Counted from the first letter of the stretch, positions 8,333-18,455 are shown. The stretch: DNA of 64,000 nt from Kribbella sindirgiensis (GCF_004331435.1 NZ_SJKA01000007.1:124001-188000); one strand, 5' to 3'. Program-made: numbers and translations. Notes: generated by a model not told the origin, from the sequence alone.

Positions 8333-9760
8333 GTGCTCCGAAAGTCTTTGGCCGCCCTGTGCGCTGCGCTCCTGTTGTCAAGCACCGCTCTGGTGAACGC
8401 AACAGCGCAGACCACCGCCCTCCCCGCCCTGCACACCGAAGGCAATCGCATCAAGAACAGCGCCGGCACCAACGTCACCCTCAAAGGTGTCTCCGTCATC
8501 GCGCCCGAGCAGAACGACGTCTGCACCGACTGCAACAACAAGCCGATCAACGACCTGATCGACATGACGGTCTCGAACGGCTGGAACTCGAAGGTCCTCC
8601 GCCTGCTCGTCACCGAGGCGATCGGCAAGGACCTGAACGCCTACGACGCGACGTACATCAAGCCGTACGTCGACCACGCGGTGGCCAAGGGTCTGTACGT
8701 GATCATCGACCTGCACGTGGTGCGCAACTACGGTGACGCGGCCGGCGCCGTACCGCAGGCGGACGTGAAGGGGTTCTGGGACTTCATCGCGCCGCGCTAC
8801 GCGAACAACCCGAACGTGTTGTTCGAGGTGTTCAACGAGCCGATCGCGCCGGACAACTGGGCCACCTGGAAGTCGTACATCCAGCCGGTCGTGACCTCGA
8901 TCCGCTCGGTCGCGTCGAACGTGATCCTGATGGGCAGCCCGTCCTGGAGCACCCGCCTGAACGGCGCGCTGACCGACCCGATCACCGGCGGCAACATCGC
9001 GTACGTCTACCACCTGTACCCGAACCAGGGTCCGGCGACCGCGGCCAATCTCGATCCCAAGTTCGGTACGGCGGCCGCGACGCTGCCCGTCGTCCTCACG
9101 GAGTTCGGCTGGGACCCGTCACCGTCGGCGAACCAGGTCACGGCCGGTACGACGTCCGGCTGGGGACTCCCGCTCCGCCAGTATCTGGACGCGCGTCCGC
9201 AGATCGGATGGATGGGATGGATCTTCGACAACTTCTGGGCGCCGGTGATGTTCGACAAGAACTGGAACCTGCTGTCCGGTGAGTACCAGGGCGCCTTCGT
9301 CCGCGACTGGCTGGCCGGTGCTCCGGCGACGTCGCCGTGCTCGAGTCACCTGGCCCGGGGCGCGACGGTGACCGCGTCGTCGACGTACGACGCGAACTCG
9401 GGCGCGCCGAAAGCGGTTGACGGGTCGTGTGCGGACAGCGGACGCTGGATGTCGGCCGTCGGCGACACGGCGCCGGTACTCACAGTGGATCTGGGGACCT
9501 ACAAGGATGTGAGTCAGGTGGACGTCTACAGCGGGTACGGGTACCCGAACGTTGCCACTGGCACCGTCCTGACCGCGTTCAAGGTCGAGGGCCACACCTC
9601 CGCCGGCTGGGTCCAGCTGGGCAGTTACACCGCCAACACGCGCGCTCTGGTCTCCACGCCGGTGACATCCGCGGCTCTCGACCAGATCCGGCTGACGATC
9701 ACCGACCCGTCCGGAACCACCCCTGACATCGCCCGCGTCTACGAGGTGGCCGCCCACTAG
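8333..9760 (+). CDS. Secreted GH5 glycoside hydrolase with C-terminal discoidin-like CBM
   Basis: 475 residues. A Sec signal (about 1-26, ending NATAQ) is followed by a GH5 (beta/alpha)8 domain to about 325. The acid/base is Glu169 in FEVFNEP and the nucleophile Glu257 in VVLTEFGW. The C-terminal 140 residues (SHLARGATVTASSTYDANSG, VDGS, WMSA, LTVDLGTY) form an F5/8-type-C (CBM32-like) sugar-binding module. The substrate is probably a beta-1,4-linked hemicellulose; GH5 covers cellulase, mannanase and others and the subfamily cannot be told here. GTG start, 12 bp after the FAD gene, same operon. Confidence 0.85.
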   Translation: MLRKSLAALCAALLLSSTALVNATAQTTALPALHTEGNRIKNSAGTNVTLKGVSVIAPEQNDVCTDCNNKPINDLIDMTVSNGWNSKVLRLLVTEAIGKDLNAYDATYIKPYVDHAVAKGLYVIIDLHVVRNYGDAAGAVPQADVKGFWDFIAPRYANNPNVLFEVFNEPIAPDNWATWKSYIQPVVTSIRSVASNVILMGSPSWSTRLNGALTDPITGGNIAYVYHLYPNQGPATAANLDPKFGTAAATLPVVLTEFGWDPSPSANQVTAGTTSGWGLPLRQYLDARPQIGWMGWIFDNFWAPVMFDKNWNLLSGEYQGAFVRDWLAGAPATSPCSSHLARGATVTASSTYDANSGAPKAVDGSCADSGRWMSAVGDTAPVLTVDLGTYKDVSQVDVYSGYGYPNVATGTVLTAFKVEGHTSAGWVQLGSYTANTRALVSTPVTSAALDQIRLTITDPSGTTPDIARVYEVAAH

Positions 9761-9768
9761 GAGGACTC

Positions 9769-11865
9769 GTGATCCGTTCCCGACCACTTCGGTTGCTCGT
9801 CGCGCTGCTCGCCGGTGCACTGGTTCTCCCCGCGGTTCCGGCGCTGGCGTCGCGGGAGGTGAAGCTGGAGATCCTGTCCGGCCGCCCGGACACGGTGACC
9901 GGCGGCGACGCGCTCGTGCATGTCGTCGCACCGGATGACCAGGTTCGCGTGACTCTCAACGGCAACGACGTGTCATCGGCGTTCACTGCCGACGGCGACG
10001 GTCTGACCGGACTGGTCGGGAACCTGCGGCTCGGTGCGAACCTCCTCCGGGCCGAGTCGGACGGGCGGCGTACGACGCTGGAGGTGCGGAACCACCCGCG
10101 GCAGGGGCCGGTGTTCTCGGGGCCGCACGAGCAGCCGTTCCTGTGTGAGACGGCCAAGTTCACGATCCCGGTGATCGGTAGCACGCTCGGCGCTCCGCTG
10201 GACGCGGACTGCACGGTCGCGCCGCGGGTCGACTACTTCTACCGGACCGCCGCGGGCCAGTTCGCGAAGTGGCCGGCAGGCGCGACGGCGTACCCGGCGG
10301 ATCTCGCGAAGACGGACTCTGGTGATCCGTTCATCGTGCGGATGGAGACCGGCAGCGCGAACCGGGCCGTCGTCCAGACCAGCATGCTGCACGACCCGCT
10401 GCGCTCGGCCGCACCGACCCCGACGCGGCGTTCGCCGAGCTGGAACGGCCGGGCGATCTTCACGCTCGGCGGTGGATGCGCCGGCGGCTGGTACCGGTCG
10501 GGTTCGACGACCGGTGGGGTCACGGACGCGTTCCTGCTCGGCCGCGGGTACGCGCTGATGTCGTCGTCGCTGAACGTGTTCGGGCAGAACTGCAACGACC
10601 TGACCGCGGCCGAGTCCGCGATGACGACGAAGGAACTGTTCGTCGAGCACTACGGACGCCCGGACTTCACGATCGGCTTCGGCTGCTCCGGCGGCTCGTA
10701 CCAGGCGCATCAGATCACCGACAACTACCCGGGCATCTTCGACGGCATCATCGTCGGCTGCTCGTTCCCGGAGGTCGGGTTCGGCACGGTCTCGTTCATC
10801 AGCGACTCGTGGCTGCTCGACGCGTACTTCAACCGGTCGCCGGTGCCGTGGACCCAGGAGCAGAAGCGTCGGGTGGCCGGCTTCCAGACGTACGCGACGC
10901 TGCCGAGTATGGCGGTGAGCGCCGCCCGGATCGACCCGCGGCAGAACTGTTCCCACCTTCCGCTTGCCCAGCGCTACGACCCCGTGACGAACCCGCGAGG
11001 CGCTCGCTGCGACGTCTTCGACCACACGATCAACGCGTACGGCGCCGATCCGTCGACCGGGTTCTCGCGGCGGCCGCTCGACAACGTCGGCGTGCAGTAC
11101 GGGCTGAAGGTGCTTCGGGCCGGCATCATCACTCCCGCGCAGTTCCTGGACCTGAACTCGTCGATCGGTGGCTTCGACGCGGACGCCAACCTGGTGCCGT
11201 CCCGTACCGTGGCGGATCCGCAGGCCACGCGGACGGCGTACCGGACCGGGCGGCTGACGAACGGTGGCGGTGGGCTGAAGGACGTGCCGATCATCGACTA
11301 CCGGGCGTACTACGACACCCAGTCGTACGGCGACATCCACGTCCGGTACCACACGTTCTCGATGCGCGCCCGGCTGCAGAAGGCGAACGGTACGGCGGCC
11401 AACCAGGTGAGCCTGCTCGAGGACGCGACGTACGGACTGTTCAGCACCGCGAGCCCACTGCTGCAGCACGCGATCGACTCGATGGACAGCTGGCTGACCG
11501 TACTGACCGCGGACACCACGTCCCGGCCGCGGATCGACAAGATCGTGGCGGCGCGGCCGTCCGAGCTGGTCGAAGGCTGCCGCACTCCCACTGGCTTCGT
11601 AGCGCAGGCTCTGAACCGGGACCCTGCCTCGCGCTGCGAGAAGCTGTTCCCGTCCGCGTCGTTCCCCCGCGAGGTGGCCGGTGCGGGCGTGGCAGCCGAC
11701 GTGATCAAGTGCAAGCTGCGTGAGCCGGTGCGTTCGGAGTACCCGGGTTTCACCGACGCCGACTGGCAGCGGCTGCTGACGATCTACCCCGGCGGCGTCT
11801 GCGACTGGTCCAAGCCGGGAGTCGACCAACAGCCGCTTGCCGGAACGTGGCTCAGCTTCAGCTGA
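9769..11865 (+). CDS. Secreted DUF6351 family protein (alpha/beta-hydrolase-like)
   Basis: 698 residues with a Sec signal ending in VPALAS. An N-terminal Ig-like segment (to about 110) precedes a large domain with a nucleophile-elbow-like GCSGGSYQAHQ in the sequence TIGFGCSGGSYQ, so Ser is the likely nucleophile. Overall resemblance is to the DUF6351 family, whose architecture recalls tannase/feruloyl-esterase-type hydrolases; no function has been established for it that I know of. Several Cys residues fit an extracellular protein. Last gene of the operon (9-bp gap, GAGGA ribosome site), so perhaps an esterase acting on the same polysaccharide as the GH5 (inference). Confidence 0.7.
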   Translation: MIRSRPLRLLVALLAGALVLPAVPALASREVKLEILSGRPDTVTGGDALVHVVAPDDQVRVTLNGNDVSSAFTADGDGLTGLVGNLRLGANLLRAESDGRRTTLEVRNHPRQGPVFSGPHEQPFLCETAKFTIPVIGSTLGAPLDADCTVAPRVDYFYRTAAGQFAKWPAGATAYPADLAKTDSGDPFIVRMETGSANRAVVQTSMLHDPLRSAAPTPTRRSPSWNGRAIFTLGGGCAGGWYRSGSTTGGVTDAFLLGRGYALMSSSLNVFGQNCNDLTAAESAMTTKELFVEHYGRPDFTIGFGCSGGSYQAHQITDNYPGIFDGIIVGCSFPEVGFGTVSFISDSWLLDAYFNRSPVPWTQEQKRRVAGFQTYATLPSMAVSAARIDPRQNCSHLPLAQRYDPVTNPRGARCDVFDHTINAYGADPSTGFSRRPLDNVGVQYGLKVLRAGIITPAQFLDLNSSIGGFDADANLVPSRTVADPQATRTAYRTGRLTNGGGGLKDVPIIDYRAYYDTQSYGDIHVRYHTFSMRARLQKANGTAANQVSLLEDATYGLFSTASPLLQHAIDSMDSWLTVLTADTTSRPRIDKIVAARPSELVEGCRTPTGFVAQALNRDPASRCEKLFPSASFPREVAGAGVAADVIKCKLREPVRSEYPGFTDADWQRLLTIYPGGVCDWSKPGVDQQPLAGTWLSFS

Positions 11866-11947
11866 CCCGCGTGTATACCTGCTTTTCGCATGTGGCGTGA
11901 TGTGATGTTTTCCCTTGTGGATAACGGGATTCGCCGCCTTCGGTGGT

Positions 11948-11976
11948 TTGCGAGTGGCGGTGAATCGCTGTAAGGT
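11948..11976 (+). promoter_or_regulatory. Promoter of the first DUF222 gene, leaderless type
   Basis: TTGCGA (11948-11953), a 17-bp spacer and TAAGGT (11971-11976) place the transcription start at or within a base of ATG 11984. No Shine-Dalgarno sequence is present, in keeping with a leaderless mRNA. Confidence 0.6.
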
Positions 11977-11983
11977 CGAACAC

Positions 11984-13756
11984 ATGTTCGAGTGTGATCT
12001 GTCCGAGTTGCCGACGGCCGACCTGCTGGAGTCGGCCGCCGCGCACCGCGCCGAGGCCAATCGCCTCGATGCGCAGCTGCTCGAACATGCCCAGACCTAC
12101 GCCGACCGGTTCCACCCGGATGTCTGCCCGGTGCGGCCCGGCCGGCGATCGTGCGACGGCCGCGAACGCGCGATTGTTCTCGGCGGCGACGGCTGCCCGG
12201 AGATCGCAGAGTTCGCGATCGCCGAGTTCGCCGCCGTCCTCGGCGTCTCGCCGGGGGTGGGCGCCAGGCTGCTCGGTGACGCGCTGGCGCTCCGGCGCCG
12301 GTTCCCGTTCACCTGGGCCCGGATCCTGTCCGGCGACGCGACCCCGTGGAAAGCCCGCCAGCTCGTCGCCGCCTGCGTAAAGCTGTCCCAGGAGGCCGCG
12401 GCCTACGTCGACCGACGGGTCGCGGCAGTGATCGACACGATCTCGCCGTACCGGCTGGAGAAGATCATCAAAGCCGCCAAGTTCCACGTCGCTCCTGACC
12501 TCGCCAGGGCCGAGGCCGACGAGAAGGCGCGGGAACGCGGTGTGTTCGTCGGCGAAACCGACGAGCACGGCACCAGGACCATGTACATCAAGGCATCCTC
12601 CGGCGCGGTCGCCCGCAACAACGCCACCCTCAACGCGATCGCCGACGCCCTGAAGATCTTCGGCGACCCCCGCGCCCTCCAACACCGCCGCGCCGAAGCC
12701 GTCGGCATCATCTCCGACCCCCTCTACACCCAAGAACTCCTCACCCAAGCCAGCCGCCACCCCAACGTCACCCCCACCGATCCCGCTCCCGCCGACCTCA
12801 AGCCCGCCCCCGCCACCACAGACGCTGCAGCCAACCCGCACCCTGCGCCCAACCTGGCCCACGCGGGCAGCCCTGGGACCCCGGCGAACGCAGAGAACGC
12901 AGGAGACGCGGGGGACGAGTGGAATGTGCGGCCTCGCATCGATCGGCGTGACGAGGATCTACTGGACGATTGGACCAGGGGCCACGACGACGAGCCCGGG
13001 TCGGACGACGCGGTCGATTGCGACGCACCCGACCTGAGTGGCGGCGAGCTGCCCGGGCCGCTCGACATCCGCCATGCCGAGGCGCTCGACCTCTCCGACC
13101 CGCTCGGGCCGTTCGGTTCCGGCCAACCGCCTGCTACCCACCAGGACGTCGGCACCGACGATGGCCAACCGCTGGACGACGGTGCCCTGCGCGAGCTGCA
13201 TACGCGGCTAGCGCAGATCAAACATGACGCCTACACCAATCCCACCAACACCGGACAGGTGCGTCCGGGGCAGACCGAGATCTACGTGCACCTCACCGAC
13301 CACACCCTCGCCACCGGCACCGGAGTCCTCCGCGCCGAAACCATCGGCCCGCTGCTGGCCAGCCAGCTTACAGAACTCGTCGGCCACGGACCGTACACCG
13401 TGAAGCCCGTCATCGACCTCAACGACGCCGTCAGCGTCAACGCCTACGAGATCCCCAACAGAATCCGCGAACGAGTCAAGCTCACGCATCCCGTCGAGCT
13501 GTTCCCATTCGGCACTCGCGAGACAACCCGTTCTGTGGACCTCGACCACCTCCGCCCGTACGACCCACTCGGACCACCAGGCCAGACCTCCACCACGAAC
13601 CTCGTACCGCTGGGCCGGTTCGGTCACCGGGTAAAGACCCACGCCCGCGGCTGGAGCGTGCGCCGCGTGGACTACAGGACCGTCGAGTGGACCACACCCC
13701 ACGGCTTCCGGTTCCGCGTCGACCCCACGGGCACCCACCGAGTGCCGGATCCGTGA
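11984..13756 (+). CDS. DUF222/HNH (13E12-type) family protein, first copy
   Basis: 590 residues. The N-terminal DUF222 helical domain begins MFECDLSELPTADLLESAAAHRAEA and runs to about 270. A low-complexity Pro/Ala/Asp-rich linker (about 275-420) follows, then an HNH-nuclease-like C-terminus with LDHLRPYDP, an Asn in TTNLVPLGRFGH and HRVKTHARGW. The usual CxxC zinc pair is absent, so this HNH domain is of the zinc-less type. ATG 11984 is preferred over the ORF start at 11915 because of the leaderless promoter and family alignment. Such genes are multicopy in actinomycetes and their role is unproven. It interrupts the polysaccharide cluster as a monocistronic unit. Confidence 0.75.
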   Translation: MFECDLSELPTADLLESAAAHRAEANRLDAQLLEHAQTYADRFHPDVCPVRPGRRSCDGRERAIVLGGDGCPEIAEFAIAEFAAVLGVSPGVGARLLGDALALRRRFPFTWARILSGDATPWKARQLVAACVKLSQEAAAYVDRRVAAVIDTISPYRLEKIIKAAKFHVAPDLARAEADEKARERGVFVGETDEHGTRTMYIKASSGAVARNNATLNAIADALKIFGDPRALQHRRAEAVGIISDPLYTQELLTQASRHPNVTPTDPAPADLKPAPATTDAAANPHPAPNLAHAGSPGTPANAENAGDAGDEWNVRPRIDRRDEDLLDDWTRGHDDEPGSDDAVDCDAPDLSGGELPGPLDIRHAEALDLSDPLGPFGSGQPPATHQDVGTDDGQPLDDGALRELHTRLAQIKHDAYTNPTNTGQVRPGQTEIYVHLTDHTLATGTGVLRAETIGPLLASQLTELVGHGPYTVKPVIDLNDAVSVNAYEIPNRIRERVKLTHPVELFPFGTRETTRSVDLDHLRPYDPLGPPGQTSTTNLVPLGRFGHRVKTHARGWSVRRVDYRTVEWTTPHGFRFRVDPTGTHRVPDP

Positions 13757-13760
13757 ACGG

Positions 13761-16592
13761 TCAGCCGAGGCTGAAGCGGAACCGGTGTCTCCGCGGCTGC
13801 AGGTCGTGCGGCGGGAGAATCGGTGCGCCGCTCGTCGGACTGCCGAGGCCGTGTTGCAGGGCATCCAGTGTGATCCAGACCCGGTCGCTCGGAGTCAGGT
13901 CCGCAGGGTGTTCGGCGGCGGCCAGCTCGGCTGTTGTCCAGCGGCGTACGGTCAGGGCGAAGTGTGGGGCGCCCGTTAGGCGGAGAGTGCCGGCGGTGCC
14001 GAAGAGCTCGGCCCAGCGGACGTCGCCGCGGGCGCCGTTCTCCTGCGGGTACAGGTACGGGATCTGGAAGTCGTCGATTGTGCTCGTGTAGCGGCCGATT
14101 CGCGCTGCTGAGCGGGAGTCCGGGTAGGCCTGCCCGGGGCCCAGCCCGAACCAGGTCAGGCCGTGGAATCCCGCCGGCACACCGAACGTCACTCCGAGCC
14201 GAGCCCAGGGCACCTTCCACTCACCCAACGGCTCGACCTCGACGTCCGCCGTCAGCCGACCGCCGTCGGTCCTCCAGGTGTACGTCGTCAGCACCCGAGC
14301 GTCCGTCGCCGCAGCCCCGACCATCGTCACCACGGTCAGCTCATCGCCAGCCGCGTCGACGGACACCGTCCGATACTGGAGTCGATCCAGCCCGGCATTC
14401 GCCCACCGGGCCTTCCGGTCCAGCGTGCTCGCGTCCCACGTCCGCGCATCATGCTGCGTAGGCGCCCGCCACAGTTCCAGCGGGACATGCGCGACTTCCC
14501 ACCCACCGAGCCCGACCAACCGCCCAGTCCGCCCGTCGAACCGCCCCGACCCAAGGACGAGGTCCTCAGCCTGCCTGATGGGCTGCTTCCCGGGGCGGGG
14601 TGCGGGGGCGTCGGTTGGTGTGGTGAGGAGGGATTGGGTGGAGGCGATCTCGTGGCCGGCAGGGGCCCAGGGGGTGTTGTTGGTGAGGACGGCGCGGATG
14701 GTCAGCCAGCGTTCGCGGTTCTGGAGTGGGGGGAGATCGGGGAGTTGGACGGTCGCGGACCGGCCGGGCGGGACGACCGGGAGGGTAAGAGGGCCGCGGG
14801 CAACTACTTCGCCCTCGTCGGCGATCTCCCAGTGCAGCGACAGGTGGGAGGTGTCGAGTACGGCGTACCTGTTGGTGATCGTGAGGACGTCGCCGGCGAC
14901 GGACAAGCGCACCGGCTCGTAGACCTTGCGGACCTCCGCGAGCACCGGTTGCGGAGTCAGATCAGGAAACACCAGACCGTCGAGGACGTACGTACCGTCG
15001 TGCAGTTCCTCGCCGAAGTCACCGCCGTATCCGTAGGAACCGTCCGGTCGCAGGATCCCGTGTTCCATCCACTCCCACAGGAACCCGCCCTGACACCGCT
15101 CGTACGTGTCGAACAGCGCCTCGTACTCCGGCAACCCACCAGGACCGTTGCCTCCAGCATGCGAATACTCACAGAGCACGAACGGCATCGACCGCCGCCG
15201 CGCATCCAGCGCCGGATCCTCCAGCGGCTTCTCCGCGCGCTTCCCGATCGCCTCGACCTCGGCATGCGACGCGTACATCCGGCTGTACACATCCACATCC
15301 GCACACGACAGATCGCCCTCGTAGTGCAACGGCCGCGACGGATCCCGGTCCCGCGTCCACTCCGCCATAGCGGTCAGGTTCGACCCGACACCGGCCTCGT
15401 TGCCCAGCGACCACATCACCACCGACGGATGGTTCTTGTCCCGCTCGACCGTCCGACGCATCCGATCAAGTGACGCATCCAGGAATCGCGGATCGTCGGC
15501 CGGGTTCCCCTTCCAGTCGATCAGCATGAACCCGTGCGACTCGTAGTCACACTCGTCCATCACCCAGAACCCGAGCTCGTCGCACAACTCCAGCAACCGG
15601 GTGTCCGGCGGGTAGTGGCTGGTCCGGATCGCGTTGATGTTGTGCCGCTTCATCACCAGCAACTCTTCGCGCATCCGCTCAGCAGGTACGGCGCGACCGA
15701 ACACGGGATCGTGCTCGTGCCGGTTCACGCCGTGGAACAGGACCCGCCGCCCGTTGACCCGCAGTACGCCGTCGACGATCTCCACCGTCCGGAACCCGAT
15801 CCGCAACTCCACCCGCTCACCGGGCAGCTCCACGACCGCGTCGTACAACCGCGGCACCTCGGCCGACCACGGCTCGACGCCCGGAATCGTGACCGTCTCC
15901 CCGCACGGCACCACCACATCCAGCGATGGGATCCGCACCACTGCACCCGGCGCCGACTCGACCATCAACACACCGGCGCCGTCAACATAGTCCGCATGCA
16001 CGAAGACGTCGGCGTCCACCGGGCGCGCGATCAGCGTGACGTCCCGGAAGATCCCCGGCAGCCACCACATGTCCTGGTCCTCGAGGTACGAACCGGACGA
16101 CCACTGGTGCACGCGCACCGCCAGCACGTTCCGCCCCGGCCGCAGTACGCCGCCGACCGCGAACTCGGCCGGCAGGCGCGAACCTCGCGTCACACCGAGC
16201 TCGACCCCGTTCAGCCAGACCCGGGCGCACGAGTCCACCCCGTCGAACCGCAGGACCGTCGACCCGCTCCACTCGGACGGCAGCTCGAAGACCAGCCGGT
16301 GGTCGCCGGTCGGGTTCTCGTCCGGCACGTACGGCGGGTCGACCGAGAACGGATACTTCTGATTCGTGTACGCCGGACTGCCGTGGCCGTGCATCGGCCA
16401 CGACGAAGGCACCGGCAACCAAGCCCAGTCCGAGTCGTCGAAGTCCACCTCCTCGAATCCGGTCGCACCCACCGAGGGAGACAACCGGAACCGCCACTGC
16501 CCGTTCAGGCTCAACCGAGGCGCGTCCGACCGCAGGGCCGCCCGCGGCGGCAGCACGCCGCACCCAGGACCCGGATCTTCCCAGTAGTTCAC
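13761..16592 (-). CDS. GH2 beta-galactosidase (LacZ-like), cytosolic
   Basis: 943 residues without a signal peptide. Domains in order: jelly-roll sugar-binding domain (about 30-190; RVHQWSSGSYLEDQDMWWLPG is diagnostic of LacZ-type GH2), Ig-like domain, TIM barrel with the acid/base region SLGNEAG (about residue 397) and nucleophile in VLCEYSHAGGNGPGG (about 474), then the beta-galactosidase small-chain domain ending RRHRFRFSLG. GTG 16592 is chosen: it overlaps the GH127 stop (GTGA) and has GGGAGG six bases upstream, better than ATG 16610. Probably removes beta-linked galactose from imported pectic galactan or arabinogalactan fragments. It has a paralogue at 58709. Confidence 0.9.
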   Translation of the reverse strand: MNYWEDPGPGCGVLPPRAALRSDAPRLSLNGQWRFRLSPSVGATGFEEVDFDDSDWAWLPVPSSWPMHGHGSPAYTNQKYPFSVDPPYVPDENPTGDHRLVFELPSEWSGSTVLRFDGVDSCARVWLNGVELGVTRGSRLPAEFAVGGVLRPGRNVLAVRVHQWSSGSYLEDQDMWWLPGIFRDVTLIARPVDADVFVHADYVDGAGVLMVESAPGAVVRIPSLDVVVPCGETVTIPGVEPWSAEVPRLYDAVVELPGERVELRIGFRTVEIVDGVLRVNGRRVLFHGVNRHEHDPVFGRAVPAERMREELLVMKRHNINAIRTSHYPPDTRLLELCDELGFWVMDECDYESHGFMLIDWKGNPADDPRFLDASLDRMRRTVERDKNHPSVVMWSLGNEAGVGSNLTAMAEWTRDRDPSRPLHYEGDLSCADVDVYSRMYASHAEVEAIGKRAEKPLEDPALDARRRSMPFVLCEYSHAGGNGPGGLPEYEALFDTYERCQGGFLWEWMEHGILRPDGSYGYGGDFGEELHDGTYVLDGLVFPDLTPQPVLAEVRKVYEPVRLSVAGDVLTITNRYAVLDTSHLSLHWEIADEGEVVARGPLTLPVVPPGRSATVQLPDLPPLQNRERWLTIRAVLTNNTPWAPAGHEIASTQSLLTTPTDAPAPRPGKQPIRQAEDLVLGSGRFDGRTGRLVGLGGWEVAHVPLELWRAPTQHDARTWDASTLDRKARWANAGLDRLQYRTVSVDAAGDELTVVTMVGAAATDARVLTTYTWRTDGGRLTADVEVEPLGEWKVPWARLGVTFGVPAGFHGLTWFGLGPGQAYPDSRSAARIGRYTSTIDDFQIPYLYPQENGARGDVRWAELFGTAGTLRLTGAPHFALTVRRWTTAELAAAEHPADLTPSDRVWITLDALQHGLGSPTSGAPILPPHDLQPRRHRFRFSLG

Positions 16593-18346
16593 GCGTCCTC
16601 CCGGATCCACACGGTCATCGGCCCGACCTCCCGGTTCGCCCAGGCGTAGTAGGGGATCGCGGTCAAGGTGCCGTCTCGCGTCGGTACGTCGACTGTCGTC
16701 ACACCGCCGAGCAGATCCGGCCGCTCCCGCTCGATCAGCTCGCCGCCGACCACGGCCGTCGAGTCGAGAACGGCGTCGGCGTCCTGCTGCTCGAAGCAGT
16801 ACACCAACGGGCCGCGCTCGATCGCGATGCAGCCACGGACCGAGTCGATCCGCTCGTCGGGCGTCGTACGGCGGGCCGCGATCGGCAGCTCCAGTACGAC
16901 CTCGTCACCCACCGCCCACACCCGCCGCAGCGGTCCCTCGAACCCGTTGACCGTCAGCCGATGACTCTCGGCCCACGCCGGGATCCGCAGCCCGAGCGTC
17001 CAGGGCGTGTCCGGCGTCGACGTGATCCGCACCTGGACAGTCCCGTGCCACGGATACTCGGTCTCGACCTCGAAGCCGATCGGGCCCACGTTCACCGAGG
17101 CCGGCGCATACAGCTGCACCTGTACCCCGTCGTCGTCCGAGGTCGCGACCAGCTGATCCAGCGAGGACAGCGTGCGCATCACGTTCGGCGGGCAGCACGC
17201 CGTACCGAACCACGGCTGCCGGCCACCCACCGCGGACCGCTGGTCGTCGGCGAAGGCGTTGTTCCGCACCTTCAACGTGTTGACGTAGAAGAACCGGTCA
17301 CCGTCGAGCGAGACCCCGGAGATCACCGCGTTGTAGAGCGTCCGCTCGATCAGGTCGGCGTACTTGCTCTCACCCGTCGCGAGCAGCAGCCGCCAGCTCC
17401 ACTGCACGCTGGCGATCGCGGCGCAGGTCTCGCAGTACGCCGCATCCGGCGGCAGCTCGAACGGGTCCCCGAACGCCTCGCCGTACCACCTCGCTCCGAC
17501 GCCACCGGTCAGGTACGTCTGGCTCTCGACCATCGTCGCCCAGGTCGCCTGCAACGCATCGAGCAGCTCGTTGTCGCCGGTCTCCACCGCGACGTCGGTC
17601 GCACCGGACGCGAGATAGAGCGCCCGGACCGCGTGCCCGGCGATCGTGCGGACCTCGCGCACCGGCAGGTGATCCTGGAAGTACGCCGGACCGTGGTGAC
17701 CCGGGGGAGTGAGCAGCCCACGACCGCGCGCCTCGACGAAGTACGACGCCAACTCCAGGTACGCCGTGGTACCGGTCTCGCGGTAGAGCTCGACGAGCGC
17801 CATCTCGATCAGCGGATGCCCGTCGACTCCCTCCAGCCGTCCGGGGCCGAACGTCTTGCACAGGTGGTCGGCGAACCGGGACGCGACGTCGAGCAACGTG
17901 CGATCGCCGGTCGCGCGGACCTGCGCGACGGCTGCCTGCAGCAGATGACCCGCGCAGTACAGCTCGTGTCCCTTCTCCAGGTCGCCGTACCGCTGCCCGT
18001 CGAGCGCGAGCCGCGTGTAGGTGTTGAGGTATCCGTCGGGGTCCTGCGCGGCCGTGACCAGCGCGCTCGCGGTCGACTGCCGGCCGGCGAGGTCGGCGGA
18101 CGGTTCGCGGGCCTGCTCCCAGGCGACGGCCTCGAGCCACTTGTAGACATCGGTGTCGGCGAACAGCTTCCCGGCGAAGGCTCCGGTCTGCTCGTCGGCG
18201 GCCCGGCGGAAGTTGCGGAGGGTGCCGACCTCTTCCAGCCGCTGGGCGGCGGCCGGGATGGTGGCGTCGCGGTTGATCCGCTGCCGCTCGAGCCAGAATC
18301 CGCCGCTGATCCTGGTGCTGCCGAGGGGGAGTGGGCGCAAAGGCAT
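16589..18346 (-). CDS. GH127 beta-L-arabinofuranosidase (DUF1680)
   Basis: 585 residues, no signal peptide. The protein begins RPLPLGSTRISGGFWLERQ and has the (alpha/alpha)6 fold motifs GTLRNFRRAADEQTG and YKWLEAVAW. The family's zinc/catalytic residues are present: Glu306 and Cys308 in YCETCAA and the Cys384-Cys385 pair in GTACCPPNVMR, one of which is the nucleophile in characterised GH127 enzymes. ATG 18346 is chosen because the ORF extension upstream covers two operators. It acts on beta-L-arabinofuranosides from arabinan side chains or rhamnogalacturonan II. First gene of the GH127-GH2 operon, divergent from the pectate-lyase operon. Confidence 0.88.
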   Translation of the reverse strand: MPLRPLPLGSTRISGGFWLERQRINRDATIPAAAQRLEEVGTLRNFRRAADEQTGAFAGKLFADTDVYKWLEAVAWEQAREPSADLAGRQSTASALVTAAQDPDGYLNTYTRLALDGQRYGDLEKGHELYCAGHLLQAAVAQVRATGDRTLLDVASRFADHLCKTFGPGRLEGVDGHPLIEMALVELYRETGTTAYLELASYFVEARGRGLLTPPGHHGPAYFQDHLPVREVRTIAGHAVRALYLASGATDVAVETGDNELLDALQATWATMVESQTYLTGGVGARWYGEAFGDPFELPPDAAYCETCAAIASVQWSWRLLLATGESKYADLIERTLYNAVISGVSLDGDRFFYVNTLKVRNNAFADDQRSAVGGRQPWFGTACCPPNVMRTLSSLDQLVATSDDDGVQVQLYAPASVNVGPIGFEVETEYPWHGTVQVRITSTPDTPWTLGLRIPAWAESHRLTVNGFEGPLRRVWAVGDEVVLELPIAARRTTPDERIDSVRGCIAIERGPLVYCFEQQDADAVLDSTAVVGGELIERERPDLLGGVTTVDVPTRDGTLTAIPYYAWANREVGPMTVWIREDA

Positions 18347-18390
18347 GGAGGCAAGGTAACCATCGGCGCGGACGTCGATGCAAGAGTTCG

Positions 18391-18436
18391 TGCAAACGAT
18401 TGCGGCCACGAAAATCACTGAGTGCAAACGATTGCG
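18391..18436. promoter_or_regulatory. Two LacI-type operators, type A (TGCAAACGATTGCG)
   Basis: Two identical 14-mers, 18391-18404 and 18423-18436, have centres 32 bp apart (about three helical turns), a geometry suited to cooperative binding or looping. The half-sites TGCAA/TTGCR surround a central CG, as in many LacI-family operators. The same motif recurs at 54070 and 56649, so a single regulator, probably LacI-A (55637-56638), could control both divergent operons here. Confidence 0.7.
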
Positions 18437-18455
18437 GTTTGTCGGTGTCACGCTC

